Shown here: one piece after another, positions 19,289 through 25,732 of the stretch
How positions within the stretch are numbered: position 1 is the first letter of the stretch
How the letters are laid out: the number at the start of each line of letters is the position of its first letter
Assembly: GCA_040881175.1 (NCBI GenBank)
Contig: JBBEDS010000013.1
Location: 1 to 25,732, forward strand
Direction: 5' to 3'
DNA: 25,732 nucleotides
Origin: JBBEDS01 sp040881175
GTDB lineage: Bacteria > Patescibacteriota > Minisyncoccia > 2-02-FULL-40-12 > IGHO2-01-FULL-4-A
The notes under the pieces: model-generated
Databases searched by the model: none
What the model was told of the DNA's origin: nothing
The model's input: the letters and a program-made list of their open reading frames with translations, nothing else
Made by a program: the position numbers and the translations under genes

Positions 19289-20835
19289 ATCTTGTATTCT
19301 TAGTTGAGCTCGTAGTCTTTACGCTGATAATATTCGGCGTGTTGCCGCGCGAGACAGCCACCTATCTTGTTGTGTTCTTGGCTGGATATGTCCTATTTGC
19401 TTCTTTGGAAGACTCGGTTGTCCTATTCGTCAGATCAATACCTCTTTTCCTTGCCATCCCAATCACTGAAAACTTTGATCAGCTAAATACCTGGCGTATC
19501 GTATCAGGCCTAATATTCCTACAGTGGCTGCTGAACAAAGAAGTGCTGCGGAGTTTAATGAGTGGGTTTACTAAATTTTGGAAAGCTCCGTTCGTGTTTT
19601 TAAAAAATCATCAAGTACTTGCTGCATCTTCAATCCTCTTACTCCTAGCCGTCCTATCGGCTATCCAGGCGCCTAGCCAAATAATTGCGTTGAAGAGAAT
19701 AATATATTTCATAAACCTGGCACTGATAGGAATCATAATTTACGATCTCGCAATTAAAAATCGGCAGCTATCTCCACGCCTGATAAAGAATATTGCCGTA
19801 CCTACAATAATAGTAACCGCTTTTGGATTCGTGCAACTGGCCATGACGTACCTGATGGACGTCTACCAATTCATGCGTCTTTGGGGTGAGGGGATAGAGT
19901 GCAACCTTTTTGGCAATCAGTGGTGCTATATAGCGGTAAATGTAGGTCATACTTGGTTGGCATATTTCGGAGAGCAGTTGTCTCTGAGGATGTTTTCGCT
20001 TTTCCCCGATTCTCACTCATTCCCAATATTCCTACTTCTCGGCCTGCCAGCAATTTTCGCCTGGATCTTGCCGAAGGTGATGGTAAAGAAAGAAAGCCTG
20101 AAATCCATGTTCAAGACAAAGCCTGGATGGATATCCATTCTGGTACCGCTAATACTCCTGGCAACGATTTTAAGCGGCACCAGGGGCATCTGGGCGGCAA
20201 GTCTTGGCGCGATACTAATGTTCCTCCTAGCAATCTACTTGTTCAAAAAAATGTCCGTAGATATTGGCAGGAAGAATATCTTTAAATATATCTCCTCATC
20301 AATAGTTATCTTCTTCCTGCTTTTTGTCATCGCTTACCCCATATTCGCTTCACCGCAATTTTTAGTCTCAAAAGGGGACTCATTAATCTTGAGACAGCGG
20401 GTAAAATCAATCATTGATTTTGGAGAGACCTCAAATAGCCAGAGGATAGAGATATGGAAATCGAGCATCTCGTCTATAGTTAAAAAACCGCTATTAGGCG
20501 TCGGCATAGGCAACTTTCCAGTTGTTTTGAACCAAGACCTAGTATTAGCCCGGGCCGGTTCTTCAGCGCACAATATATATCTTCACGTAGCAGCAGAGAT
20601 GGGCATACTGGCCCTGCTGGCTGCCTTATGGTTTATCTGGTTACTACTGAGAAAAGTCTTTTTCAATTTCCTACATGCTAAGGATACGACCATTCTGTTA
20701 TATAACTCTGCCTCTCTTATCTTCATAACCTGGGTCATGTTCTATTCCCTGACGGATGTCGCTCTTTTCGATGAGCGGGCTTTCCTGCTTTTCATAACGA
20801 CGGTGGCTATAATATTCAGCTATAGAGATGAATGA
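19264..20835 (+). CDS. O-antigen ligase/polymerase-like polytopic membrane protein
   Basis: The 523-residue protein has about 10-12 hydrophobic helices and the Wzy_C/O-antigen-ligase signature: LSGTRGIWAASLGAI (about 300), RIEIWKSSISSI, LLGVGIGNF and SAHNIYLHVAAEMGILALL (about 435-453). Such proteins join or polymerise lipid-linked glycan units on the outer face. Whether it is a Wzy polymerase, a WaaL-type ligase or a protein O-glycosylase cannot be told from sequence. No lipopolysaccharide genes are seen. Extensive 25-nt overlap with the upstream GT4 and an ATGAATGA overlap with the next GT2 argue for strict co-expression. Confidence 0.85.
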   Translation: MQKHFTKLNLVFLVELVVFTLIIFGVLPRETATYLVVFLAGYVLFASLEDSVVLFVRSIPLFLAIPITENFDQLNTWRIVSGLIFLQWLLNKEVLRSLMSGFTKFWKAPFVFLKNHQVLAASSILLLLAVLSAIQAPSQIIALKRIIYFINLALIGIIIYDLAIKNRQLSPRLIKNIAVPTIIVTAFGFVQLAMTYLMDVYQFMRLWGEGIECNLFGNQWCYIAVNVGHTWLAYFGEQLSLRMFSLFPDSHSFPIFLLLGLPAIFAWILPKVMVKKESLKSMFKTKPGWISILVPLILLATILSGTRGIWAASLGAILMFLLAIYLFKKMSVDIGRKNIFKYISSSIVIFFLLFVIAYPIFASPQFLVSKGDSLILRQRVKSIIDFGETSNSQRIEIWKSSISSIVKKPLLGVGIGNFPVVLNQDLVLARAGSSAHNIYLHVAAEMGILALLAALWFIWLLLRKVFFNFLHAKDTTILLYNSASLIFITWVMFYSLTDVALFDERAFLLFITTVAIIFSYRDE

Positions 20836-21832
20836 GCTTGCCTCAATTAATCTAGTTGTCTTCAATGGCGAGAAATATGTCCGCCATTGTTTAGATTCGA
20901 TTAAGAAGCAGTCGTATGGGAATATTGAAGTAAATATCCTGGACAATAACTCTTCAGATGGAACGAGAAAAATTATCAAAGAAGAATACCCAGAGCTTAA
21001 ATTCGTCGAGAGCAGTAAAAACATCGGCATGTGGCCAGGACAAGATGAGCTATTGAAGCAGAGCAGGGGAGATTATGTCGTTGTGATCTCGGTGGACATA
21101 ATACTTAATCCTAATTTTGTAACAGAAGCAGTTAAAGTCTTCGAAAAAGATGAAAAGATCGGAGCAGTTGAGGGCAAGATATATAGCTACACCATGTCGG
21201 ATGGAAAAATATCTCATAGTAATGTAATAGACACCTGCGGTTTTAAAATTTTTAAATCCCGCCGAATAATTAATATCGGCCACGGCGAAGAAGATCATGG
21301 ACAATATGACGAAGAAAAGGAAATATTCGCCGTGGAAGGAGCAGTGCCGGTATTCAGAAGAACTGCCCTCGAAGATAGCCGGATAGAAGGCAGGATAGTT
21401 GATCCAGAATATTTTTGGTATGGAGATGATCTGGACCTGGCTTGGCGTATGAAGATCTTCGGCTGGAAACAAATATATAGCCCGAGTGTAATAGCCTATC
21501 ATGATAGAAAAACCACCAAGGGCCTGGCCGGTAGTAAGAAAGGGTTCATAGAGATACGCAAAACGGTCCCATTATTCAAACGCCGACTGGACTGGCGGAA
21601 CACCACGCTGACGATAATTAAAAATGACTTCGCCTCAAACTGGCTCAGAGATCTGCCCCACATATTTAAGCGTCAATTTCAGCTTTGGACCTACTTCCTT
21701 TTCTTTGAACCGATTATGTTCATCGAGATTTTTAATGTTGTAAAGTTACTGCCAAAAATGTTAAAAAGAAGGAGCAAGATTATGCGAAAGGCCAGGGCTT
21801 CTGCGAAAGACATGAGGCTCTGGTTTAATTAA
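20828..21832 (+). CDS. Family 2 glycosyltransferase
   Basis: This 334-residue GT-A protein has SINLVVFNGEKYVRHCLDSI, VNILDNNSSDGT, the NIGMWPGQDELL loop and GDYVVVISVDIILNP at the metal site. Here the usual DxD is reduced to a single Asp in the core pattern. The acceptor region has the EYFWYGDDLDLAWRM motif and a hydrophobic C-terminal helix (about 285-305) near a basic tail. It begins within the end of the O-antigen-ligase-like gene (8-nt overlap) and ends 6 nt before the LCP gene. Confidence 0.87.
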   Translation: MNELASINLVVFNGEKYVRHCLDSIKKQSYGNIEVNILDNNSSDGTRKIIKEEYPELKFVESSKNIGMWPGQDELLKQSRGDYVVVISVDIILNPNFVTEAVKVFEKDEKIGAVEGKIYSYTMSDGKISHSNVIDTCGFKIFKSRRIINIGHGEEDHGQYDEEKEIFAVEGAVPVFRRTALEDSRIEGRIVDPEYFWYGDDLDLAWRMKIFGWKQIYSPSVIAYHDRKTTKGLAGSKKGFIEIRKTVPLFKRRLDWRNTTLTIIKNDFASNWLRDLPHIFKRQFQLWTYFLFFEPIMFIEIFNVVKLLPKMLKRRSKIMRKARASAKDMRLWFN

Positions 21833-21838
21833 TATACG

Positions 21839-22903
21839 ATGCCGGAAGAGGAATTTCAGGAATACAACTTCGAGTTTCCAAAGCCAGAAAAGCCGTGGTT
21901 CAAAAGACCGCTGTTTTATATCTTATTCGGAATCGCTATTGTCATCGGCTTTTTCGCATTCCAGTTCGGTTTGGCATACAACAGCATAACTATAGACAAC
22001 GGCCCACCTTGGTGGAAAGGCGTGGCTAATGTATTCAACTTCAGTGAAGACGCTCCACCGCCAATTGAGCTCAACCCAATACCGGAAGAAGAACCTGATA
22101 GGCTGGATATTCTTGTATTGGGCATCCGAGGAGAGGATGCCCTTGAAGAAGGAGGTCTTTTAACCGACACAATAATGGTCGTAAGCATTGATCAGAAAAC
22201 TAAGAAAATTTCTATGATCTCGATCCCTAGGGATCTATTCATAGACATACTTGCTAATACCGGAAACGGCGGTACGGTACGCATAAAAGGAAAGATCAAC
22301 AGAGTATACGAGTCTGGTTTGCCAAGAGGCGAAGGCCTAGCTTTATCTCAACAAGTTTTTTCTAGAATAACTGGTACATACATTGATCACGTAATAGTTT
22401 TTGATTTTAAAGCATTCGAAGAGATAGTAGATACGATCGGCGGAGTAGATGTAACTCTTGCCAGGCCATTTCATGAATCAAGCCAATGGGGATATGAATT
22501 TTCTCTGCCGGAAGGGAAGAATCATCTTGAAGGAGAACAGGCTCTTTACTACGTTCGCTCAAGATACTCGACAAGCGATTTCGATCGAGCAAGAAGACAG
22601 CAAGAAGTCATCGCGGCTATAAAGAACAAGGCGTTATCACTCGGCTTTTTGGCTAATCCATTAAACGTCACTTCATTATTCTCCGACCTGAAGAATAATA
22701 TCAGGACTGATTTTAAGATATGGGACATTAAAGATTTGCTGGATTTGGCCAGTGCTTTCAGCCAGTCATCAATTAAGAACTACGTCATCACCACCCAGAA
22801 TCTAGTCTATGAAACCCACACTGAAGGAGGGGAATATATATTGCTTCCTAATGAAGGCAACTATGACGGCATAAAGAATCTTTTTAAGGAAATATTAAAC
22901 TAA
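21839..22903 (+). CDS. LytR-CpsA-Psr (LCP) family glycopolymer transferase
   Basis: LCP enzymes move lipid-linked glycopolymers onto peptidoglycan or surface acceptors outside the membrane. The 354-residue protein has an N-terminal cytoplasmic tail, one membrane helix (about 23-46), then a Pro/Glu-rich linker and the LCP domain (about 85-265): DILVLGIRGED, GLLTDTIMVVSID, SMISIPRDLFID (Arg that binds the pyrophosphate), VIVFDFKAFEEIVDTIGGVDV, LEGEQALYYVRSRYS and FDRARRQQEVI. This supplies the final attachment step for the glycan cluster. Its stop overlaps the next start as TAATG. Confidence 0.93.
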   Translation: MPEEEFQEYNFEFPKPEKPWFKRPLFYILFGIAIVIGFFAFQFGLAYNSITIDNGPPWWKGVANVFNFSEDAPPPIELNPIPEEEPDRLDILVLGIRGEDALEEGGLLTDTIMVVSIDQKTKKISMISIPRDLFIDILANTGNGGTVRIKGKINRVYESGLPRGEGLALSQQVFSRITGTYIDHVIVFDFKAFEEIVDTIGGVDVTLARPFHESSQWGYEFSLPEGKNHLEGEQALYYVRSRYSTSDFDRARRQQEVIAAIKNKALSLGFLANPLNVTSLFSDLKNNIRTDFKIWDIKDLLDLASAFSQSSIKNYVITTQNLVYETHTEGGEYILLPNEGNYDGIKNLFKEILN

Positions 22904-23715
22904 TGAACCCGGAACTTTCTATCATAGTAGTTCACTATCGAACTCCAGAGGTATTGAAACTCTGCTTAGCTTCAGTTGGCGAAACACTGGGTGGCATAGA
23001 CTATGAGGCGATCGTGGTTGACTCAGCCACTACGAGGGTAAGTCAAGATGTAGTTAAAGAAAGATTCCCCAAAGTTGCCTTCCTGCCATTTAAAGAAAAT
23101 CTGGGATACTCCAGGGGGGTCAATGTGGGCATAAAGAATTCAAAGGGCAAATATATTTTAATATTAAATCCGGACATCATTTTAACAGAAGGTTCTGTCC
23201 AAAAAATGCTTGAATATATCAAGAGTCATCCGGATATAGGCATACTTGGGCCCAAGATGCTTAACTTTAACGGCACTCACCAGAAGACATACTTCAACTT
23301 CTATAAACCCGTAACAGTACTGGCTAGGAGAAGTGGTCTGTTGAGCAGAATTAAACCATTCAAGAAGGTCCTAGATGATTTCTTGATGTCAGATACCGAC
23401 CCTTCGGAAATCCAAACTCCTGACTGGCTGATGGGCTCGGCATTAATGGTCTCTCGAGAGGCTTTGGACAAAGTCGGAATGATGGATGAAAGGTTTTTCA
23501 TGTATTTTGAAGACGTTGACTGGGCACGCAGATTTTGGCACAATGATTATAAAATAGTGTATTATCCAGCGGCAGTAATGTATCACTACCACCAGAGAGA
23601 ATCAAAATCACGGCTAGGGCTTCTCGATGCAATATTTAACAAAAAAACGCGCTGGCATATCAAAAGCGCAATTCAATTCTTCTTAAAATATAAGAGCTTG
23701 GCTCAGCCAAGATAA
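22903..23715 (+). CDS. Family 2 glycosyltransferase, rhamnosyltransferase-like
   Basis: The 270-residue protein shows LSIIVVHYRTPEVLKLCL, the NLGYSRGVNVGI loop, YILILNPDI at the metal site, GSALMVSREALDKVGMMDE and FFMYFEDVDWARRF. It is nearly the same plan as the GT2 at 17257. The start overlaps the LCP stop by 1 nt, so translation is coupled. A basic C-terminus (KTRWHIKSAIQFF) may associate with the membrane. Confidence 0.9.
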   Translation: MNPELSIIVVHYRTPEVLKLCLASVGETLGGIDYEAIVVDSATTRVSQDVVKERFPKVAFLPFKENLGYSRGVNVGIKNSKGKYILILNPDIILTEGSVQKMLEYIKSHPDIGILGPKMLNFNGTHQKTYFNFYKPVTVLARRSGLLSRIKPFKKVLDDFLMSDTDPSEIQTPDWLMGSALMVSREALDKVGMMDERFFMYFEDVDWARRFWHNDYKIVYYPAAVMYHYHQRESKSRLGLLDAIFNKKTRWHIKSAIQFFLKYKSLAQPR

Positions 23716-23723
23716 TATTCAAA

Positions 23724-24923
23724 ATGCCAAAAAGAATATCTGCAGTAACATCAATAATAATCGCTCTCGCCGTAGGATTCATCGGCGGTTTTTATTTTAA
23801 AGGAACTCGTATCGAAACCCCGGTATTAAGAGAGCTGATTAATAGAGATGCTAGCCAACCGAGTGAAGTCGACTTCTCAACCTTCTGGGATGTCTGGAAT
23901 CTTCTGCACACCAAATATGTAGACAAAGCAAATCTAGATACTCAGGCTTTAGTTTATGGGGCTATTGATGGTTTGGTTAAAACAGTAGGAGATCCGTACA
24001 CAGTATTCTTGCAGCCAAAGGAAAGCGAGGAATTCACTCAGCAAATAAATGGCAGTTTCAGCGGTGTCGGTATTGAGATCGGATTGCGCGACAACGTGCT
24101 TACTGTTATCGCCCCCATAAAAGATACCCCGGCTGCAAAGGCTGGCCTATTAGCGGGTGACAAAATAGTGAAAATAGATGATAAATCTACTGAGGGCATG
24201 AAACTAGAAGAAGCCGTTCAGCTTATCAGGGGTAAAAAGGGAAGTAAGATTGTGCTGACTATCGCTAGGAAAGAAGCAGAGAACAAAGATGTGTCCATAA
24301 TCCGTGATGACATTAAAATACCAGCAGTAGCCTGGGAGCTAATAGATGACAACACGGCCAGGCTTGAAGTATTCGTATTCAATAAGAATGTAGACTCAGA
24401 ATTCAGAAAAGCTGCAGATGAAATCGCCAAGTCAAACGCTGATCGTATAATTCTCGACCTAAGAAACAACCCTGGTGGATTGTTGGATTCTGCCATAAAC
24501 CTTGCCAGTTACTTCCTCGATCCCGACCTGCCTGTAACGATAGAAAGGTTTGGTGATGGAGCAGAAAACATTTTTCGAACTAGATCAAATGGACAGCTCA
24601 AGGATTATCCTCTGATAGTCCTGGTAAATAAAGGTTCAGCTTCTGCTTCTGAGATTCTAGCCGGGGCATTGAAAGACAATAGGGGAGTGACCATAGTCGG
24701 AGAGACTAGTTTTGGAAAAGGTTCGGTCCAGGAGATAGCAGAACTCGCTCGAAAGGCTTCTCTTAAAATCACCATCGCAAAATGGCTGACACCTAACGGT
24801 ACATCAATTAACGATAATGGAATAGAACCAGATGTATTGGTTGAGGTAACCGAAGAAGATATCAAGAATGAAAAAGACCCACAGCTGGACAAAGCTAAGG
24901 AATTGATTAAGAATCTAAAATAA
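23724..24923 (+). CDS. S41 C-terminal processing peptidase with PDZ domain
   Basis: A membrane-anchored Ctp/Prc-type serine protease. The 399 residues contain an N-terminal membrane segment (about 4-24), a linker helix with YGAIDGLVKTVGDPYTVFL, a PDZ domain (about 95-170: GVGIEIGLRDN, AGLLAGDKIVKID) and the S41 catalytic domain. The catalytic dyad is visible as Ser307 in KGSASASE and Lys332 in SFGKGSVQ, 25 residues apart as in known Ctps. It would trim or degrade extracytoplasmic proteins. The gene begins 8 nt after the GT2, so it is probably in the same transcript; a link to envelope maturation is inference. Confidence 0.92.
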   Translation: MPKRISAVTSIIIALAVGFIGGFYFKGTRIETPVLRELINRDASQPSEVDFSTFWDVWNLLHTKYVDKANLDTQALVYGAIDGLVKTVGDPYTVFLQPKESEEFTQQINGSFSGVGIEIGLRDNVLTVIAPIKDTPAAKAGLLAGDKIVKIDDKSTEGMKLEEAVQLIRGKKGSKIVLTIARKEAENKDVSIIRDDIKIPAVAWELIDDNTARLEVFVFNKNVDSEFRKAADEIAKSNADRIILDLRNNPGGLLDSAINLASYFLDPDLPVTIERFGDGAENIFRTRSNGQLKDYPLIVLVNKGSASASEILAGALKDNRGVTIVGETSFGKGSVQEIAELARKASLKITIAKWLTPNGTSINDNGIEPDVLVEVTEEDIKNEKDPQLDKAKELIKNLK

Positions 24924-24936
24924 TAAACAAAACATT

Positions 24937-25386
24937 ATGAAAGTAATATTTATACAAAACATCAAAGGGGTCGCTCAAATAGGGGATATTAAGAACGTCG
25001 CAGACGGATACGCCCGCAATCACTTGCTACCCAACAAGCTAGCAAGACAGGCTACTGCAGAAGCAGTAAAGCAATCCGAATCTCTAAAGAAAAAACGCGT
25101 AGAAGTATATGCCGTAGACAAGGAACATGCGCTTGAAATATTAAAAAGCCTTGAAGGCATGAGCTTCGATATAGTAGAAGATGCTAATGAAGAAGGCCAC
25201 CTCTACGGCTCCGTGAGCGAAAAGTTAATTGTTAAGGCTTTGAAAGATAAAAAGATAGCGGTAAAAGAAGATCAGGTGAACTTGCCGGAGCACATAAAAA
25301 CCGTCGGTGAGCATGAGGTTGAGATAGAGCTACACCCAGAAGTTAAAACTAAAGTTAAGATAAATGTGTTAGCTAAAGAAGAATAA
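24937..25386 (+). CDS. rplI: 50S ribosomal protein L9
   Basis: L9 is an elongated large-subunit protein near L1 that helps reading-frame fidelity. The 149 residues fit full length. The N-terminal domain has the signature GDIKNVADGYARNHLLPNKLA (about 17-37), a long central helix (about 40-75) and a C-terminal domain starting near 80 (GHLYGSVSEKLI, HPEVKTKVKINVLA). L9 is reported missing from some CPR lineages, so its presence is mildly informative on placement. It starts 13 nt after the protease gene. Confidence 0.96.
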   Translation: MKVIFIQNIKGVAQIGDIKNVADGYARNHLLPNKLARQATAEAVKQSESLKKKRVEVYAVDKEHALEILKSLEGMSFDIVEDANEEGHLYGSVSEKLIVKALKDKKIAVKEDQVNLPEHIKTVGEHEVEIELHPEVKTKVKINVLAKEE

Positions 25387-25387
25387 T

Positions 25388-25420
25388 AAAACAACCCCGC
25401 GTAAACGGGGCTGTTTTATT
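25388..25420. terminator. Bidirectional terminator between rplI and rpmA
   Basis: CCCCG (25395-25399), loop CGTAAA, CGGGG (25406-25410), flanked by AAAACA on the left and TGTTTTATT on the right, which also pair. It gives a T-run in both directions, suiting the convergent genes. Confidence 0.85.
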
Positions 25421-25437
25421 TAAGTTTAGAATATATC

Positions 25438-25710
25438 TTAGACGACGCTAACGACTTTCACAACTCGTCTGTTACCATCATACTTCTTTTTCTTGATAGT
25501 ACTGAATTTTACCTTTCCATCCTTTACGGCGTAGATGGTGTCATCTCCTCCCATACGGACGCCATCTCCGGCCATGAATTTACTGCCGCGCTGGCGGATA
25601 ATAATGTTACCAGTAATAGCGCCCTGACCATCATAAAGTTTAACGCCTAAGCGCTTAGACTCTGAATCACGACCTAATTTAGTTGTACTTTTAGCTTTTG
25701 TATGCGCCAT
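25438..25710 (-). CDS. rpmA: 50S ribosomal protein L27
   Basis: L27 reaches the peptidyl-transferase centre with its N-terminus. The 90 residues start MAHTKAKSTTKLGRDSESKRLG, show AITGNIIIRQRGSKFMAGDGVRMGGDDTIYA and DGKVKFS, typical of the family, and carry no cleavable N-terminal leader as in Firmicutes. The C-terminus is Lys/Val-rich. The start is 22 nt from the window end, so the promoter and any upstream rplU are out of view. Confidence 0.96.
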   Translation of the reverse strand: MAHTKAKSTTKLGRDSESKRLGVKLYDGQGAITGNIIIRQRGSKFMAGDGVRMGGDDTIYAVKDGKVKFSTIKKKKYDGNRRVVKVVSVV

Positions 25711-25732
25711 AACTTTCTAAGTTATTGATTAG

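Noticed and set aside
19899..20285. 128-codon plus-strand frame inside the O-antigen-ligase-like gene
   Set aside because: Alternative-frame shadow, with no membrane pattern or known motif, while the main frame has conserved Wzy_C motifs.
1..25732. CRISPR array, transposon or integron
   Set aside because: I saw no regularly spaced repeats, transposase or integrase motifs, or flanking inverted repeats on either strand.

Overview
The window reads as a chromosome segment of a Candidate Phyla Radiation (Patescibacteria) bacterium, probably of the Parcubacteria side. This is inference from protein architecture. AlaRS is strongly shortened, ribosomal protein L13 is trimmed at both ends, RNA polymerase alpha lacks its C-terminal domain, and there is a baseplate-J-like membrane protein and a PEGA-domain membrane protein of kinds often seen in these genomes. 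Ribosomal protein L9 is present, and many genes start without a Shine-Dalgarno (SD) sequence. No rRNA, CRISPR array, insertion sequence or phage module is visible. One 100-N scaffold gap lies at 2488-2587.

Layout. (1) 1-3430: four tRNA genes (Arg-TCT, Gly-TCC, Pro-TGG, His-GTG) mixed with a small nucleotide-metabolism set (dUTPase, uridine phosphorylase, a P-loop nucleotide-kinase-like protein), an orphan lipoprotein and a gene broken by the gap. (2) 3451-7164: a minimal alanyl-tRNA synthetase and a large single-pass membrane protein with baseplate-J-like features. (3) 7191-11286: a ribosomal/transcription operon in the order infA-rpmJ-rpsM-rpsK-rpsD-rpoA-rplQ-rplM-rpsI, with a strong promoter, an internal promoter candidate before rpoA and a clear terminator. 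(4) 11296-14165: three self-contained accessory units: an ABC exporter half-transporter, a small protein with weak ADP-ribosyltransferase-like features, and a GC-rich secreted protein gene on the minus strand with an ideal promoter, SD and terminator. (5) 14190-24923: a PEGA membrane protein divergent from mreB, then a tightly packed plus-strand surface-glycan cluster (GT4, GT2, GT4, O-antigen-ligase/polymerase-like, GT2, LytR-CpsA-Psr, GT2) ending in an S41 processing protease. (6) 24937-25710: rplI, convergent with rpmA across a bidirectional terminator.

How the parts fit. The nucleotide genes look like salvage and pool-cleaning functions expected of a host-dependent cell. The mreB-linked cluster could elongate a glycan on a lipid carrier, join or polymerise it, and attach it to the wall through the LCP transferase while MreB organises wall growth. 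No initiating phosphoglycosyltransferase or flippase is in the window, so the pathway is incomplete here.

The most interesting cross-cutting signal is regulatory. Nearly every promoter I could place has an extended -10 (TGn-TAnnnT), the alpha subunit lacks the domain that reads UP elements, and several -10 boxes sit only 7-10 nt before the ATG, which implies leaderless mRNAs. Recognisable SD sequences are limited to a handful of accessory genes. The dUTPase gene, squeezed between two tRNAs with 2-nt spacers, may obtain a nearly leaderless mRNA by tRNA processing.
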